Assembly: GCF_007741535.1 (NCBI RefSeq)
Contig: NZ_CP036525.1
Span: 8,184,001 to 8,248,000, forward strand
DNA: 64,000 nucleotides
From: Rubripirellula lacrimiformis
GTDB taxonomy: Bacteria; Planctomycetota; Planctomycetia; Pirellulales; Pirellulaceae
Reading direction: 5' to 3'
The notes under the pieces are model-generated. The model was not told where the DNA came from, did not search any database, and saw nothing but the letters and a program-made list of their open reading frames with translations. This document shows, piece after piece, positions 36,101 through 44,441 of the stretch (position 1 is its first letter; each line of letters starts with the position of its first letter). The position numbers and the translations under genes are program-made.

Positions 36101-37168
36101 CTACCTCAGCATCTGAGCGCCAGGCTCAACGATGACGTCTGTGCGTCGCCACACGAGGTCTCCTTCGCTCCAGCACTCGACCGTGTACATCCCGGGCCAC
36201 GGTTTCTGCTGTTGCTCAATCGGCTCGCCGTACATTCGGTCGTTCGGCACCAGCTCTAGCAGTGCGTAGCCGTCCTCGTCCGTCTCCGACTCCAGCCGCG
36301 TCGACGTGTAGAGGGCGCCGTTCAGTCCCGCGTAGTGGTTCGGTAGTCGAGCGATGACCGTTCCGTTGACTACTGGCTTGCCGTCGGGCGTCTTGAAGTA
36401 ACAGTGAACCGCTGCCATCGTTGGATCGGTTGGTTCGCTGATCACCGGCAGTAGCAGGCTGACGCTGTACGTCTTGTCTTCCCCGTCGATCTCGATCGTG
36501 ACCGTTGCCTCTGTGATGTAGAGACCGGGTGGGGTGACGATGAAGGTGTGACTTCCGTCCGCAAGGTGGAACTCCGCCTCACCGTTCTCGTTGGTGAACG
36601 CTTTCAGGGAAGTGCCTGCCAGTTGGAACGCTACGCCGCCTACCCCCGATGTTCCGTCGGTTGTCGCTTCGATGGTCAGTTTGCGTCGGACTCCACTGGT
36701 AACGCCCGATGATGCCTCTAGGCTCGACAGTTCGGGATCGTAGGATCCGCCACCGGTGTTGAGTTCGCTCATCGCAACAGCGTCTGCGGTGTCGCCCCGG
36801 GCAATGGCCCGCATCCACGAACTCAATCGGGTGATCCCCGCTAGCACTGACCGCACACCGTCGACCATTCCGCCTGATCGTTCGATTCGAGCCACGACGT
36901 CATCAGCGATGAACGGGCCAACGGTATCAGCCAGGACGATGGTGCCATGCTCGATGATGGTTGCGCCATCGTCGACCGTGTATCGGCAATCGCCCTCGAT
37001 GGCTTCGGTGATGGTCGCTTCGAACACGCCGTTGGCCTGCGCCGTCTCGGTCAGGGCGTCGCCAGCACCGTTTAGCTCGGCATCGCCCCCAGCATCAAAC
37101 AGCGAGACCGTCAGCCCGGTTTCGCCGGATCGATGGGGGAAGATGAAGCGTGCGATAGTGGCTGTCAT
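36101..37168 (-). CDS. Ig-like/carboxypeptidase-regulatory-like virion protein (355 aa)
   Basis: Two domains carry the beta-sandwich pattern of CarboxypepD_reg or Ig-like domains: GVGGVAFQLAGTSLKAFTNENGEAEFHL..GSHTFIVTPPGLY, and KTPDGKPVVNGTVIARLPNH.. DEDGYALLELVPND. Such domains decorate phage capsids or fibres. It lies between the HTH gene and terminase, so it may be a decoration protein (inference). Confidence 0.65.
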   Translation of the reverse strand: MTATIARFIFPHRSGETGLTVSLFDAGGDAELNGAGDALTETAQANGVFEATITEAIEGDCRYTVDDGATIIEHGTIVLADTVGPFIADDVVARIERSGGMVDGVRSVLAGITRLSSWMRAIARGDTADAVAMSELNTGGGSYDPELSSLEASSGVTSGVRRKLTIEATTDGTSGVGGVAFQLAGTSLKAFTNENGEAEFHLADGSHTFIVTPPGLYITEATVTIEIDGEDKTYSVSLLLPVISEPTDPTMAAVHCYFKTPDGKPVVNGTVIARLPNHYAGLNGALYTSTRLESETDEDGYALLELVPNDRMYGEPIEQQQKPWPGMYTVECWSEGDLVWRRTDVIVEPGAQMLR

Positions 37169-37374
37169 GCTTGGTTCTCTTGGTTGCTGTCCGTCTGCTC
37201 GGCTTCATTCGCCGCTCGTTTCGCCTGCTGCCACTCGGTTCGGTGACGTTTGATCGTCGTTTTTGAAATGTGGACGCGTTGGCTAATCTGAGCGAGGCCC
37301 AATCCCTGCTCAAAGAAATGGTGAAGCCGCTTTAGTTCGGCGTCCGTGGTGTGCTTGCCTGGGAGCGCTGGCAT
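37165..37374 (-). CDS. Helix-turn-helix protein (69 aa)
   Basis: LKRLHHFFEQGLGLAQISQRVHISKTTIKRHRTEW is a classical resolvase-type HTH. It overlaps the start of the next gene by 4 nt. It could be a late-operon activator or a small terminase-type DNA-recognition protein. Confidence 0.7.
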   Translation of the reverse strand: MPALPGKHTTDAELKRLHHFFEQGLGLAQISQRVHISKTTIKRHRTEWQQAKRAANEAEQTDSNQENQA

Positions 37375-37441
37375 TCAGTCGTGCTCGTTTTGCGAACGGG
37401 ATATACATCAGTGCCCGAAGTATCCGACGCATATGGGGCCA

Positions 37442-38035
37442 CTAGCAACTGGCGCGGTGCCGAATGACATCGACCACGATCGTCCCTTCAACGCCCAACC
37501 GCTTTGCGATCAACGGCTGTTGAACACCGTCGTCGGCTAGCGCGATGATCTCCCGACGCAGTTTGTCTGGGATCTCACCCGCGTCCTCTGGTCGATCGGA
37601 AACGCAGTCGGAACGCCATACCGGTACCCGCCTCCGGTTGGATCCAGGGACCGCAAACGCACCGAAGTCGGAAAGGTCGACTTGGTTCTTGGTCGGTCGA
37701 ATCACACCTCGGTGGGATCGTTCAATCGTTTCCCCGTCTTCGCGTTCCCTGGCCAAGTCGATCACGGGCGTCGGCATACCGGTGGCGTCGATCTTGGTCA
37801 GACGATCCAACCACCGCCAGAACGAGAATCGACCAGTCCCCGCGATGCGTTCACGAGTCGTCTCGATCTCGAATCTGCAGATGATCCCCAGGTCGTGCTG
37901 CTCGAACTTCTGGAAGATCACCCGCCCAGTGTCGTGCCCCCAAAGGGGACTCAGATTTGCCGATCCCACGTCACGCTGAATCGCGTTGATGATCTTCTTG
38001 GCCGGCGTCTCAAAGACGGCTGCAAACGAATCCAA
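37442..38035 (-). CDS. Phage protein with C-terminal HTH (197 aa)
   Basis: The N-terminal part starts LDSFAAVFETPAKKIINAIQ from a TTG. Residues about 90-150 are charged, and the C-terminus has an HTH (KLRREIIALADDGVQQPLIAKRLGVEGTIVVDVI). It is the first gene after regulatory block B, so it may head the late operon. Function unknown. Confidence 0.55.
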   Translation of the reverse strand: MDSFAAVFETPAKKIINAIQRDVGSANLSPLWGHDTGRVIFQKFEQHDLGIICRFEIETTRERIAGTGRFSFWRWLDRLTKIDATGMPTPVIDLAREREDGETIERSHRGVIRPTKNQVDLSDFGAFAVPGSNRRRVPVWRSDCVSDRPEDAGEIPDKLRREIIALADDGVQQPLIAKRLGVEGTIVVDVIRHRASC

Positions 38036-38153
38036 AGCACTCTCCCCGAATGAAACCCATCAACTTGTCACTGATGGTCGGGGCGGGGCAGATCCATTCG
38101 CAATGGATGCGGCGAAGATGTGTTGCAGCCGACACCCCGGGGGAACCCCTGAA

Positions 38154-38310
38154 AACCTGGGGGGCGCCCCCCGGGTTTAGCCCTACTGCCGGACGGTCGA
38201 GATCGGGGGGCGCTCAATACTCGGGGGGCGCCCCCCAGGTTTCTATTTCTCAGAGAAATATTATCGCGCAGAGAAATAACACGTAAAACACGGGGATCTA
38301 CGTATTTGAA
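38154..38310 (-). promoter_or_regulatory. Regulatory block B (inverted copy of block A)
   Basis: On the minus strand it carries CCGTGTTTTACG, two TTTCTC-containing motifs including TATTTCTCTGAGAAA and two GGGGGGCGCCCCCC palindromes (38158-38173 and 38222-38237). Order and spacing match block A. It points toward the 38035 gene and the late operon. No gene lies in 38036-38325. Confidence 0.6.
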
Positions 38311-38325
38311 AACGCCGTTTTCGGT

Positions 38326-38532
38326 TTATTGCGAAATCGGGGGGCGCGTCGTTTCGGCCCGTTTCGGGGCTGCTTCCCATGTCTCCGAAGCAAAAAAGCC
38401 CGCTGTATCGTCGCGGGACTCATGGTGCCAGCCGTTGCAGAAAGGCACCCACGCACCGCCCCCGTAGTCACTCCCGGTGAGGGGCGGCGATTGGCGGTCA
38501 GGCTTACTCGGCTTCTTGGCCGAAACGCTCAA
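38326..38532 (-). CDS. Small phage protein (68 aa)
   Basis: Reads ...SDYGGGAWVPFCNGWHHESR and then DDTAGFFASETWEAAPKRAETT. TTG start overlapping the preceding gene by 29 nt. Looks protein-like but the family is unknown. Confidence 0.4.
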   Translation of the reverse strand: MSVSAKKPSKPDRQSPPLTGSDYGGGAWVPFCNGWHHESRDDTAGFFASETWEAAPKRAETTRPPISQ

Positions 38533-38932
38533 GCATCCAAATCAGAATGCTCTCGATCGACTGATCGAATGCGTCACCGGTATCCGCCCCAAACCGCTGG
38601 ACGACCTCGGCCAGCTCTGTCGCAATCATCTGGTTGATCGTGCCGATGTAACGCAGCTCAACCTGATCGCCGACAAATCCAATCACTCTCGAAACGCGAG
38701 GCGACGTGTTTGCGTCCACGAACAATTGCGGGGTCAACTGGACCATGAATGTCGAGATGTCCCTGACCAGCATGCGATAGCAAACGTTGTCTGGCAGGAC
38801 GGCGGGCGGGCCAGCTGAATCATCTGACTTGGCTATGTCGTCGACGCGAGAGATCAGGAGTTCCAACTGGAATCGCGAGAAGTTCAGCGTGGATGGGTCG
38901 GCAGTGACCGGACTTGCGGAAGACAGCAACAT
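38504..38932 (-). CDS. Phage hypothetical protein (142 aa)
   Basis: Soluble, mixed alpha/beta with RMLVRDISTFMVQLTPQLFV and VELRYIGTINQMIATELAEVVQRFG. It stands between the clamp-like gene and the regulatory block. No family recognised. Positions 38933-39084 have no gene. Confidence 0.6.
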   Translation of the reverse strand: MLLSSASPVTADPSTLNFSRFQLELLISRVDDIAKSDDSAGPPAVLPDNVCYRMLVRDISTFMVQLTPQLFVDANTSPRVSRVIGFVGDQVELRYIGTINQMIATELAEVVQRFGADTGDAFDQSIESILIWMLERFGQEAE

Positions 38933-39084
38933 GGGAAGAGCCCTAGATGGTGAGACAAATTATCGGTCTCCCGTTCGCGAGCGCCAGATTCATCTGGTGA
39001 ACGCGGTCAATCAACGTGTTGCAGACGTTGATCGACACCCGAATCATTACCGATCCGAATCGGCCCGTCAATCGGAATCCGTGG

Positions 39085-40422
39085 TCAGATCATCATTTCC
39101 ATCGCCGACGTGAAGCCAACAGGCGGGGATGTGCACACCGGTAACAGGATCCGGCACCCGCTGGTCGTCATGACCACGCCCGGTCGGCGCCCGGTAGGCT
39201 CAAGCCAGATCTCCACTCGGTCACCTGACTCCGCCATTGCGGCCTGACGAACATGACGCAGGTCTAAGTACATACCGAACGCTCGACCGACATAGCCGAC
39301 ATCAAGTGCCATCTGCGAAAACCCGGTCCTGGGGTGCCCCGCTGACAGCACTGCACACCCGCTGGAGAACTGCAAATGGCAAGCATTTGCTTCGTAAGGC
39401 GTGAGTGGACGCGACTGACGAACCGCCAATAGCAGATCCTTCTTAGGGATGGATGCCTTGGCCGTCGCATCAACCAAAGCAGAATCGATGACGCCGAGCC
39501 GGTGAGGAGTTGCCGAGATCCAAGGGGCAGTGTGAATCGCAGCGCCGCTTCTAAAGATCACTTCCTCTTGGTTGGCCGTGATGCTTGTGGTGATACCCAA
39601 GGACGATGCAATGACTTTTTCGCGATCGCGAGAGCTGATCATCGCGGTGAAATCCCGACTGGACGTCTGAACCGGAACTGCGATAACCGCGACACGGGCA
39701 TCGTCGCTGGCGCTGACCGTAAAAGTTCCACCGATGCACGCGATCTGCACAAACTTAGACCGCTGAACGGCGGTGCGAACAGTATTGATTGCGTGACGAA
39801 GGGGCCCCGACTGAACCGTCACGCCACTGCCGTCGTCATACGCTTGGGCGTCGGCGTGGGCCATGGGCGCGGGCATCCATGACTTCCCTAGCCGAACAGC
39901 CCCCACGCACTCGTTGGACACTCCGAGTCGATTCGCGATGTCGCCATTTGTCTTTTCGCTCGACCGAATGAACTCTACGTCCGCATCGGTAAGTTTAGCG
40001 TTGGTTGATTGCTCGCCACGGATGCCCCTCCGGTAAACCCGAGCGTGTGTGCTGTGCGTGACTAGACCCAAATTGCCGACCGCGCAGTTCGTCTTGTCCC
40101 CGTCCCGATGAACAATGACAACGCCGTCTGGTAGCTCGCCCCGGAAAGTTTTGACAATGACGCGTGCACGTGACTCACCACTGCGAACCTTACCGTCGAA
40201 AAACCGGCACGAGTTTGCGTCGGCACAACGACGCAGTCTCCCGAACGGCTTTTTTGAAGTGCGCGATCTGCGAGACCAGATGCCCCCGGTGATGTCGCAA
40301 AAATAGCCAGGATGGCCTGTGATGGGCCTCAAGCAGCAGATCCAGCCTGGAGGCGACAACTGCTCGCACGCACGACTGCGGGGCTGTCTAGATCGCTTAC
40401 GTTTTGCTTTTTTCTTTGCCAT
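39085..40422 (-). CDS. HNH endonuclease fused to a two-domain DNA sliding-clamp-like protein (445 aa)
   Basis: Residues about 26-50 resemble NUMOD4 (RPITGHPGYFCDITGGIWS). An HNH_3-type core follows (VIVHRDGDKTNCAVGNLGLVTHSTH, about 102-126), then a linker HTH (NAKLTDADVEFIRSSEKTNGDIANRLGVSNECVGAVRLGKSW). From about residue 195 the sequence matches the DnaN beta-clamp pattern, including LRHAINTVRTAVQ at the start of a domain and MYLDLRHVRQAAMAESGDRVEIWLEP...CRILLPV at the end. About 250 residues allow only two clamp domains, not the usual three. ATG at 40422; no frameshift needed. Homing endonuclease insertion or genuine fusion are both possible. Confidence 0.75.
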   Translation of the reverse strand: MAKKKAKRKRSRQPRSRACEQLSPPGWICCLRPITGHPGYFCDITGGIWSRRSRTSKKPFGRLRRCADANSCRFFDGKVRSGESRARVIVKTFRGELPDGVVIVHRDGDKTNCAVGNLGLVTHSTHARVYRRGIRGEQSTNAKLTDADVEFIRSSEKTNGDIANRLGVSNECVGAVRLGKSWMPAPMAHADAQAYDDGSGVTVQSGPLRHAINTVRTAVQRSKFVQIACIGGTFTVSASDDARVAVIAVPVQTSSRDFTAMISSRDREKVIASSLGITTSITANQEEVIFRSGAAIHTAPWISATPHRLGVIDSALVDATAKASIPKKDLLLAVRQSRPLTPYEANACHLQFSSGCAVLSAGHPRTGFSQMALDVGYVGRAFGMYLDLRHVRQAAMAESGDRVEIWLEPTGRRPGVVMTTSGCRILLPVCTSPPVGFTSAMEMMI

Positions 40423-40476
40423 TCGCAAATGAAAGACGGCAGGCAGGTCACGGTCAACGATCGCCTCTCGTTGCGA

Positions 40477-40899
40477 CTATTTGGCCTCGACGACTCCGAT
40501 GATGTCTGAGACTCCCAAGGAGCCGTCTTGGCAGTTGTGGAATGACTCCTTTGAAACGGCGGCGCCGGGCCGATGGCACACGCCCGAGTCCAGAACGGTC
40601 ATCAGGACCACCTGCCCATCAGACAAGGAGAACGAACCAACTGGGCCGTGATGGGTCTCCCCGCAGACCCGGCATTTGTACTCGAACGCGCGCTCTACCG
40701 TTTGACTTTCTGACGATGCCTCGGGACGCTCACCAGTAAGCGCGTCTCTCAGCCGCTGGATCGACACGGAGTCGTCTTGAGGGGCGAGCGTGCCCTCTTC
40801 GTGTGCGCGAACAACGCGAGCCGCAGCTTCCGTGAGTCGGATGAATTTAGACCGAAGTTGGTCAGCTGGCATTCGTTCGGGCGAGTCGTCTGGTCGCAT
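40477..40899 (-). CDS. Putative zinc-binding phage protein (140 aa)
   Basis: A helical N-terminus (QLRSKFIRLTEAAARVVRAHEEG) is followed by CRVCGETHHGPVG and later VCHRPG and FHNC, a likely zinc site. ATG at 40899, alternative at 40872. It lies immediately upstream of the clamp fusion and may belong to the replication module. Confidence 0.6.
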   Translation of the reverse strand: MRPDDSPERMPADQLRSKFIRLTEAAARVVRAHEEGTLAPQDDSVSIQRLRDALTGERPEASSESQTVERAFEYKCRVCGETHHGPVGSFSLSDGQVVLMTVLDSGVCHRPGAAVSKESFHNCQDGSLGVSDIIGVVEAK

Positions 40900-40962
40900 C
40901 AGGTTTTGATCCAGTTCAGAGGTTGGCGAGTGAGTATCTCGCCGAACGTATCAACGGATCCA

Positions 40963-41259
40963 TCAATTGGAAGTCAGAGCGACCACCCGGTCAGCAAGCG
41001 TGCCAGCCGGATCTGATTTCACCGCTCGCGAGACGCCAAGTTCTTTCGCGACGGCCTCGGCTGTCGATTTCGGTTTTTGCGTTTTTTCCCGTGTTTCACT
41101 CGAACCCTCAGGTTGAGGGTTCGAGCGGGCGTTTGGAATTAAATTCGCTTTTGCGTCCTGCTTTCTGTCGTTGAAAATCCGCCCCCGAAGGATCGCCATC
41201 TCGCCGTCAGACACGTTGCGGAATATGCGTTTTTCCCCGTGTTTCACTCGAAGTGCCAA
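40963..41259 (-). CDS. Small HTH-like protein containing two embedded hairpins (98 aa)
   Basis: The C-terminus (STAEAVAKELGVSRAVKSDPAGTLADRVVAL) resembles a HTH. The start is uncertain (TTG 41259, ATG 41199). Two palindromes of the form CTCGAA...TTCGAG lie at its 5' end and middle, each preceded by CCCGTGTTTCACTCGAA. Confidence 0.45.
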   Translation of the reverse strand: MALRVKHGEKRIFRNVSDGEMAILRGRIFNDRKQDAKANLIPNARSNPQPEGSSETREKTQKPKSTAEAVAKELGVSRAVKSDPAGTLADRVVALTSN

Positions 41260-41297
41260 GTTGGCACTTCGAGGACCGATCAGACGAAATACCTACC

Positions 41298-41903
41298 TCA
41301 ATCGCCCATCGTCCAATCAGGCAGCAGCCGCGCTACAGCCTCCATGATGTCGAGCGTGGCCTCGCGGTCGTATTCCGCGTCAGGGCGGCTCAGGGCGTCT
41401 CCTGTGCCGTCGAGGAACTCGTCACTGCCGTCCCACACCTGATGACCTCCGATCGTCAGGAATCGATCGTGAAGGACGTCCCAGACGGCGAATGGTTTCA
41501 GACCGTCGCAGACCTGGCGCATATCGACGATGCGGAACGCTGGCTTGGCGTGATCGGAGTCGGCAAACCATGCGTCCATGAATTGCCCCACGTTCTGCGT
41601 GCGCTGGCGCCGAACCATGCGCCACTGATTGGCTGCATCGGCAACGATGTCGAAGACGTTTTCTCCCTTGGGGCCATCGAAGCATTCGAGGCTCGACATC
41701 GGCCAACCCATGGGGCCGTAGATCGTGGCCATCGAGATGTAGTCTGCGCTTCGATAGTGGATCTCATCGAGGAGTTCTTTAAGAGGCATGTCGTTGGGTG
41801 TCTTCTCCTCCATGGCGTATTCAATGAGAGCGATATCGAAGAAGCGCTGGAGGTTCGGTCTTGTGGGGATCTCGATTTGGTTCGCGTTCATCGAAAAGTT
41901 CAT
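41298..41903 (-). CDS. Phage hypothetical protein (201 aa)
   Basis: Acidic soluble protein, Trp-rich (MDAWFADSDHAKPAFRIVDM; AVWDVLHDRFLTIGGHQVWDGSDEF). It is placed between the polymerase-like gene and the small HTH gene. Family unknown. Confidence 0.6.
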   Translation of the reverse strand: MNFSMNANQIEIPTRPNLQRFFDIALIEYAMEEKTPNDMPLKELLDEIHYRSADYISMATIYGPMGWPMSSLECFDGPKGENVFDIVADAANQWRMVRRQRTQNVGQFMDAWFADSDHAKPAFRIVDMRQVCDGLKPFAVWDVLHDRFLTIGGHQVWDGSDEFLDGTGDALSRPDAEYDREATLDIMEAVARLLPDWTMGD

Positions 41904-41948
41904 GCAAGGGAGGGGTTGAAGTTAGGTCACGTCTGTCGGTCGTTGGAT

Positions 41949-43229
41949 TTACTTCGCGCGAACCAACGACTCGAACCCGAGAAGCTCCGCGCCGACTTCA
42001 CGGATTAGGCCGGCAGCCATCTCGACCGACGACTCGCCAACGAGGATGCCATCGTGCAGGGGCAGGCATGCCACGCCACGCCCGACGAGGGATCCGTACG
42101 CCCGATTCATCGTCTGACCTTCCAAGCGGCTGAGGAAGTGCGACAGACCGCTTGGCCCCTTCTCGCTTTTGCGGAGGCGGTTGATCAGAGCCGCCAGCTT
42201 CGGAAAGGTTTTGGAGAATGATTTCCACATCGGTCGGGCGCAAACCCGCCAATCGATTCCGAACAGCAGCTGCCGCTGCGCTTCCACCTTCACGGAGTCG
42301 CGATCGGCTGAGGTGTCCATCGGCATCTGAGTCGCATCGGCTAGCCACTCGTACCACTGGCCCGATTGCAGCAAGGACACCAGACGCCGTTTTTCGGCTG
42401 ATTCCGGGAGCTGTCCCGCCAAAAAGGTGAAGTACGATGCCGCCACGTCAGCTTCGGCCAATCGCTCACCGCCGATCCTGAGCAGTCGGCGTAGCTCACG
42501 GGGGCACTGCGTCAACGAGTGGTAGCAGCGGCCAGCCAGAACGCGAACCTTACGAATAACGCCGCTGACGACGCACCGGCGCTGGTACATGTACCCGTGT
42601 TCGCGCGGGCTCAGTCGGCTTTCGTGGCTGCGATCACCAGACAGCGTCGTTAGCCAGCCGCTCGATCGAGGAAATTCGATTTTCGAGAGCGATTCAAAGA
42701 CCGATCGCCCCATTGAGGTCCTGCCTAGATAGTCAGTCGGCAGATCGTATTGATTAGCCTCGCACCAATCGGCCCAATGCACTGCGCGATTGTGAAGCCA
42801 GCCACCATCGATCAGATGGATAGTCCGTAGTGAGGGAGGCAGGTAGAGGGCGGGAAGACAGGGGAGAGTGGCACTATCTGGTGCCCCGATTTCTACACCG
42901 CGCAAACCGACGAATTTGTGGACGGCAGCCGACCGTTGACGCTCTGCCGGAGCTACCTGTTTGATCATCGGACAGGACCGAATCGCACTCGCTGTCGCCG
43001 CTCTAGAGTTGCTGCTGGATGTGGCCGTCAGCCGCTTCTGGTTGATCGAAAACTCACCGGATTTCAACCAGGTTCGAAAGCCAATGGCAAGTTCGTTCTT
43101 CGCGTGGATGTTCCGCACATTGTCGCCCAGCCAGTCGGCGAAGTCGGTATGGATGGGCACTCGCCAATCATGCTGACCTATCTCGTAGGTGCGTAGGCAC
43201 GCGTGAGTCTTGCTTTTGGGGTCGTTCAT
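41949..43229 (-). CDS. Family-A-polymerase-like phage protein (426 aa)
   Basis: It carries motif-like blocks of the A-family palm: RLAEADVAASYFTFLAGQL (motif A-like, Asp then Ser/Tyr), VKVEAQRQLLFG (motif B-like Lys and Gly), and CLPLHDGILVG (motif C-like HDG, as in HDE/HDS). The N-terminal half is basic and unassigned. The family is known in mobile elements as uncharacterised polymerase-like proteins. Neighbouring the clamp fusion, it supports an element-encoded replication module. Template preference cannot be read from sequence. Start ATG 43229. Confidence 0.6.
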   Translation of the reverse strand: MNDPKSKTHACLRTYEIGQHDWRVPIHTDFADWLGDNVRNIHAKNELAIGFRTWLKSGEFSINQKRLTATSSSNSRAATASAIRSCPMIKQVAPAERQRSAAVHKFVGLRGVEIGAPDSATLPCLPALYLPPSLRTIHLIDGGWLHNRAVHWADWCEANQYDLPTDYLGRTSMGRSVFESLSKIEFPRSSGWLTTLSGDRSHESRLSPREHGYMYQRRCVVSGVIRKVRVLAGRCYHSLTQCPRELRRLLRIGGERLAEADVAASYFTFLAGQLPESAEKRRLVSLLQSGQWYEWLADATQMPMDTSADRDSVKVEAQRQLLFGIDWRVCARPMWKSFSKTFPKLAALINRLRKSEKGPSGLSHFLSRLEGQTMNRAYGSLVGRGVACLPLHDGILVGESSVEMAAGLIREVGAELLGFESLVRAK

Positions 43230-43256
43230 CGGGATACTTCGGTTGGCTTTGGTGAT

Positions 43257-43304
43257 CGCGGTGGCCAGTGGCCTGTGAGGGGACTTATTTCCCTGGCCAC
43301 CGCG
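43257..43304. promoter_or_regulatory. Inverted repeat in polymerase gene leader
   Basis: Perfect 12-bp arms CGCGGTGGCCAG and CTGGCCACCGCG flank 24 nt. It lies between the DUF3102-like gene and the polymerase-like gene, so it may act as an attenuator or operator in the leader RNA. Confidence 0.5.
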
Positions 43305-43392
43305 ACCCATTTAGTTTTCTTGCTTCTGGCACGCTGCCTTAGGCTTTGCGGTATCCGATCGATCGGGACCGCTAGCAACTCTGGCGCTAGCC

Positions 43393-44154
43393 CTAGGCCG
43401 CGTAGACAGTCCGCTTGACCATCTGCCCCAGCGCGACGATCGCCAACTCGGCTTCTTCGTGGCCAAGGTGATCACGGGCGATTTTGAGACGCTCCTGATA
43501 CTCGTCGTCGGTCATCGCGTCTCGTGCGGCGGATAGTGCAGCGACCCAGACCCACGTTTCCGCGTCGGGACCATCGAGCGTTTGACGATCAGCGTCGTAC
43601 TCACGCGACCAATCGATCAGGATGGCCGCGTCTAGCTCCATCGCGATTTGGTACCGCAGCCATGCCTGAGGCCGCGTGACGCGCCCAGCGAGGATGTGAT
43701 CCGGCCCCATGCAGTAGATGCCGTCCCCGCTTCGGATGGCGGCAGTAACTTCCTGACGAATCACAGCCGTCCAAAACTCATCGATTGCGGGCCACACCAG
43801 TTCAACAGCTGGATGCTGGATCAGATCGCCACGGTAGTAGGGAGCGGCAATCAGTCGCTCCGCTTGTCGGATCGTCAAAACGGACGCGCGTGTCCGTTTT
43901 GGCTCGATGGAGTTCCAATTGCGATCGATGGACATGTAGCGTCGAGCGGTGCGTTCGACGAAGTGACAGTTCTTCGATACCCACTCCGAAAATTCGCCGT
44001 GTGGCAGTCGTTCCTTGACCGCGTTCAGGGTAGCGCCGGCATCCCGAGCGTGCTTGATCGCCTCGGTTGCGGAGGCAATTGCTGCATCGTGGGCAGCGTT
44101 GATCCGCTGGGCAGCGGCGGTCAGATCAGTAATGGCTGCTAGTGTCGTGGTCAT
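43393..44154 (-). CDS. DUF3102-like DNA-element protein (253 aa)
   Basis: From the ATG at 44154 there is a helical N-terminus (LTAAAQRINAAHDAAIASATEAIKHARDAGA) and the typical block HGEFSEWVSKNCHFVERTARRYMSI, as in DUF3102 proteins of mobile elements. The C-terminal half has WPAIDEFWTAVIRQ. Role unknown, probably early replication or regulation. Confidence 0.7.
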   Translation of the reverse strand: MTTTLAAITDLTAAAQRINAAHDAAIASATEAIKHARDAGATLNAVKERLPHGEFSEWVSKNCHFVERTARRYMSIDRNWNSIEPKRTRASVLTIRQAERLIAAPYYRGDLIQHPAVELVWPAIDEFWTAVIRQEVTAAIRSGDGIYCMGPDHILAGRVTRPQAWLRYQIAMELDAAILIDWSREYDADRQTLDGPDAETWVWVAALSAARDAMTDDEYQERLKIARDHLGHEEAELAIVALGQMVKRTVYAA

Positions 44155-44240
44155 GCTTAGGTGCTTCGTTCTGGTGTTGTGGATGCCGCCATCGGCTTTG
44201 AGGCGGCGCAAAATCTCCCGTTTTTGCGTTGTTGGTTTGG

Positions 44241-44441
44241 CTACTTGTCCGACGTTGCCGGAATGGTCTCGGCCTGCATTTCTTCACGCAGACGCCGTTG
44301 CTTCTTTGCAGCGATCAGGACGGCTGCCGCTGCTGCTGCGAACGCATTCACGTTTGCTTCGGCGATATGCCCGCCTGGATTCGTCGACTCTCTCAGAGTG
44401 AAATCGGGCGGAGCGGCCTTGGTGGTCGCTGGACGGATCAC
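44241..44441 (-). CDS. Small early protein (66 aa)
   Basis: Ala-rich helix (NVNAFAAAAAAVLIAAKKQRR). Starts on the ATGA of the gene upstream. Function unknown. Confidence 0.5.
   Translation of the reverse strand: MIRPATTKAAPPDFTLRESTNPGGHIAEANVNAFAAAAAAVLIAAKKQRRLREEMQAETIPATSDK

Noticed and set aside
41949-43229. Calling the polymerase-like protein a confirmed DNA polymerase
   Set aside because: Only short motif-like blocks are visible; the N-terminal half is unassigned and fidelity or template cannot be inferred.
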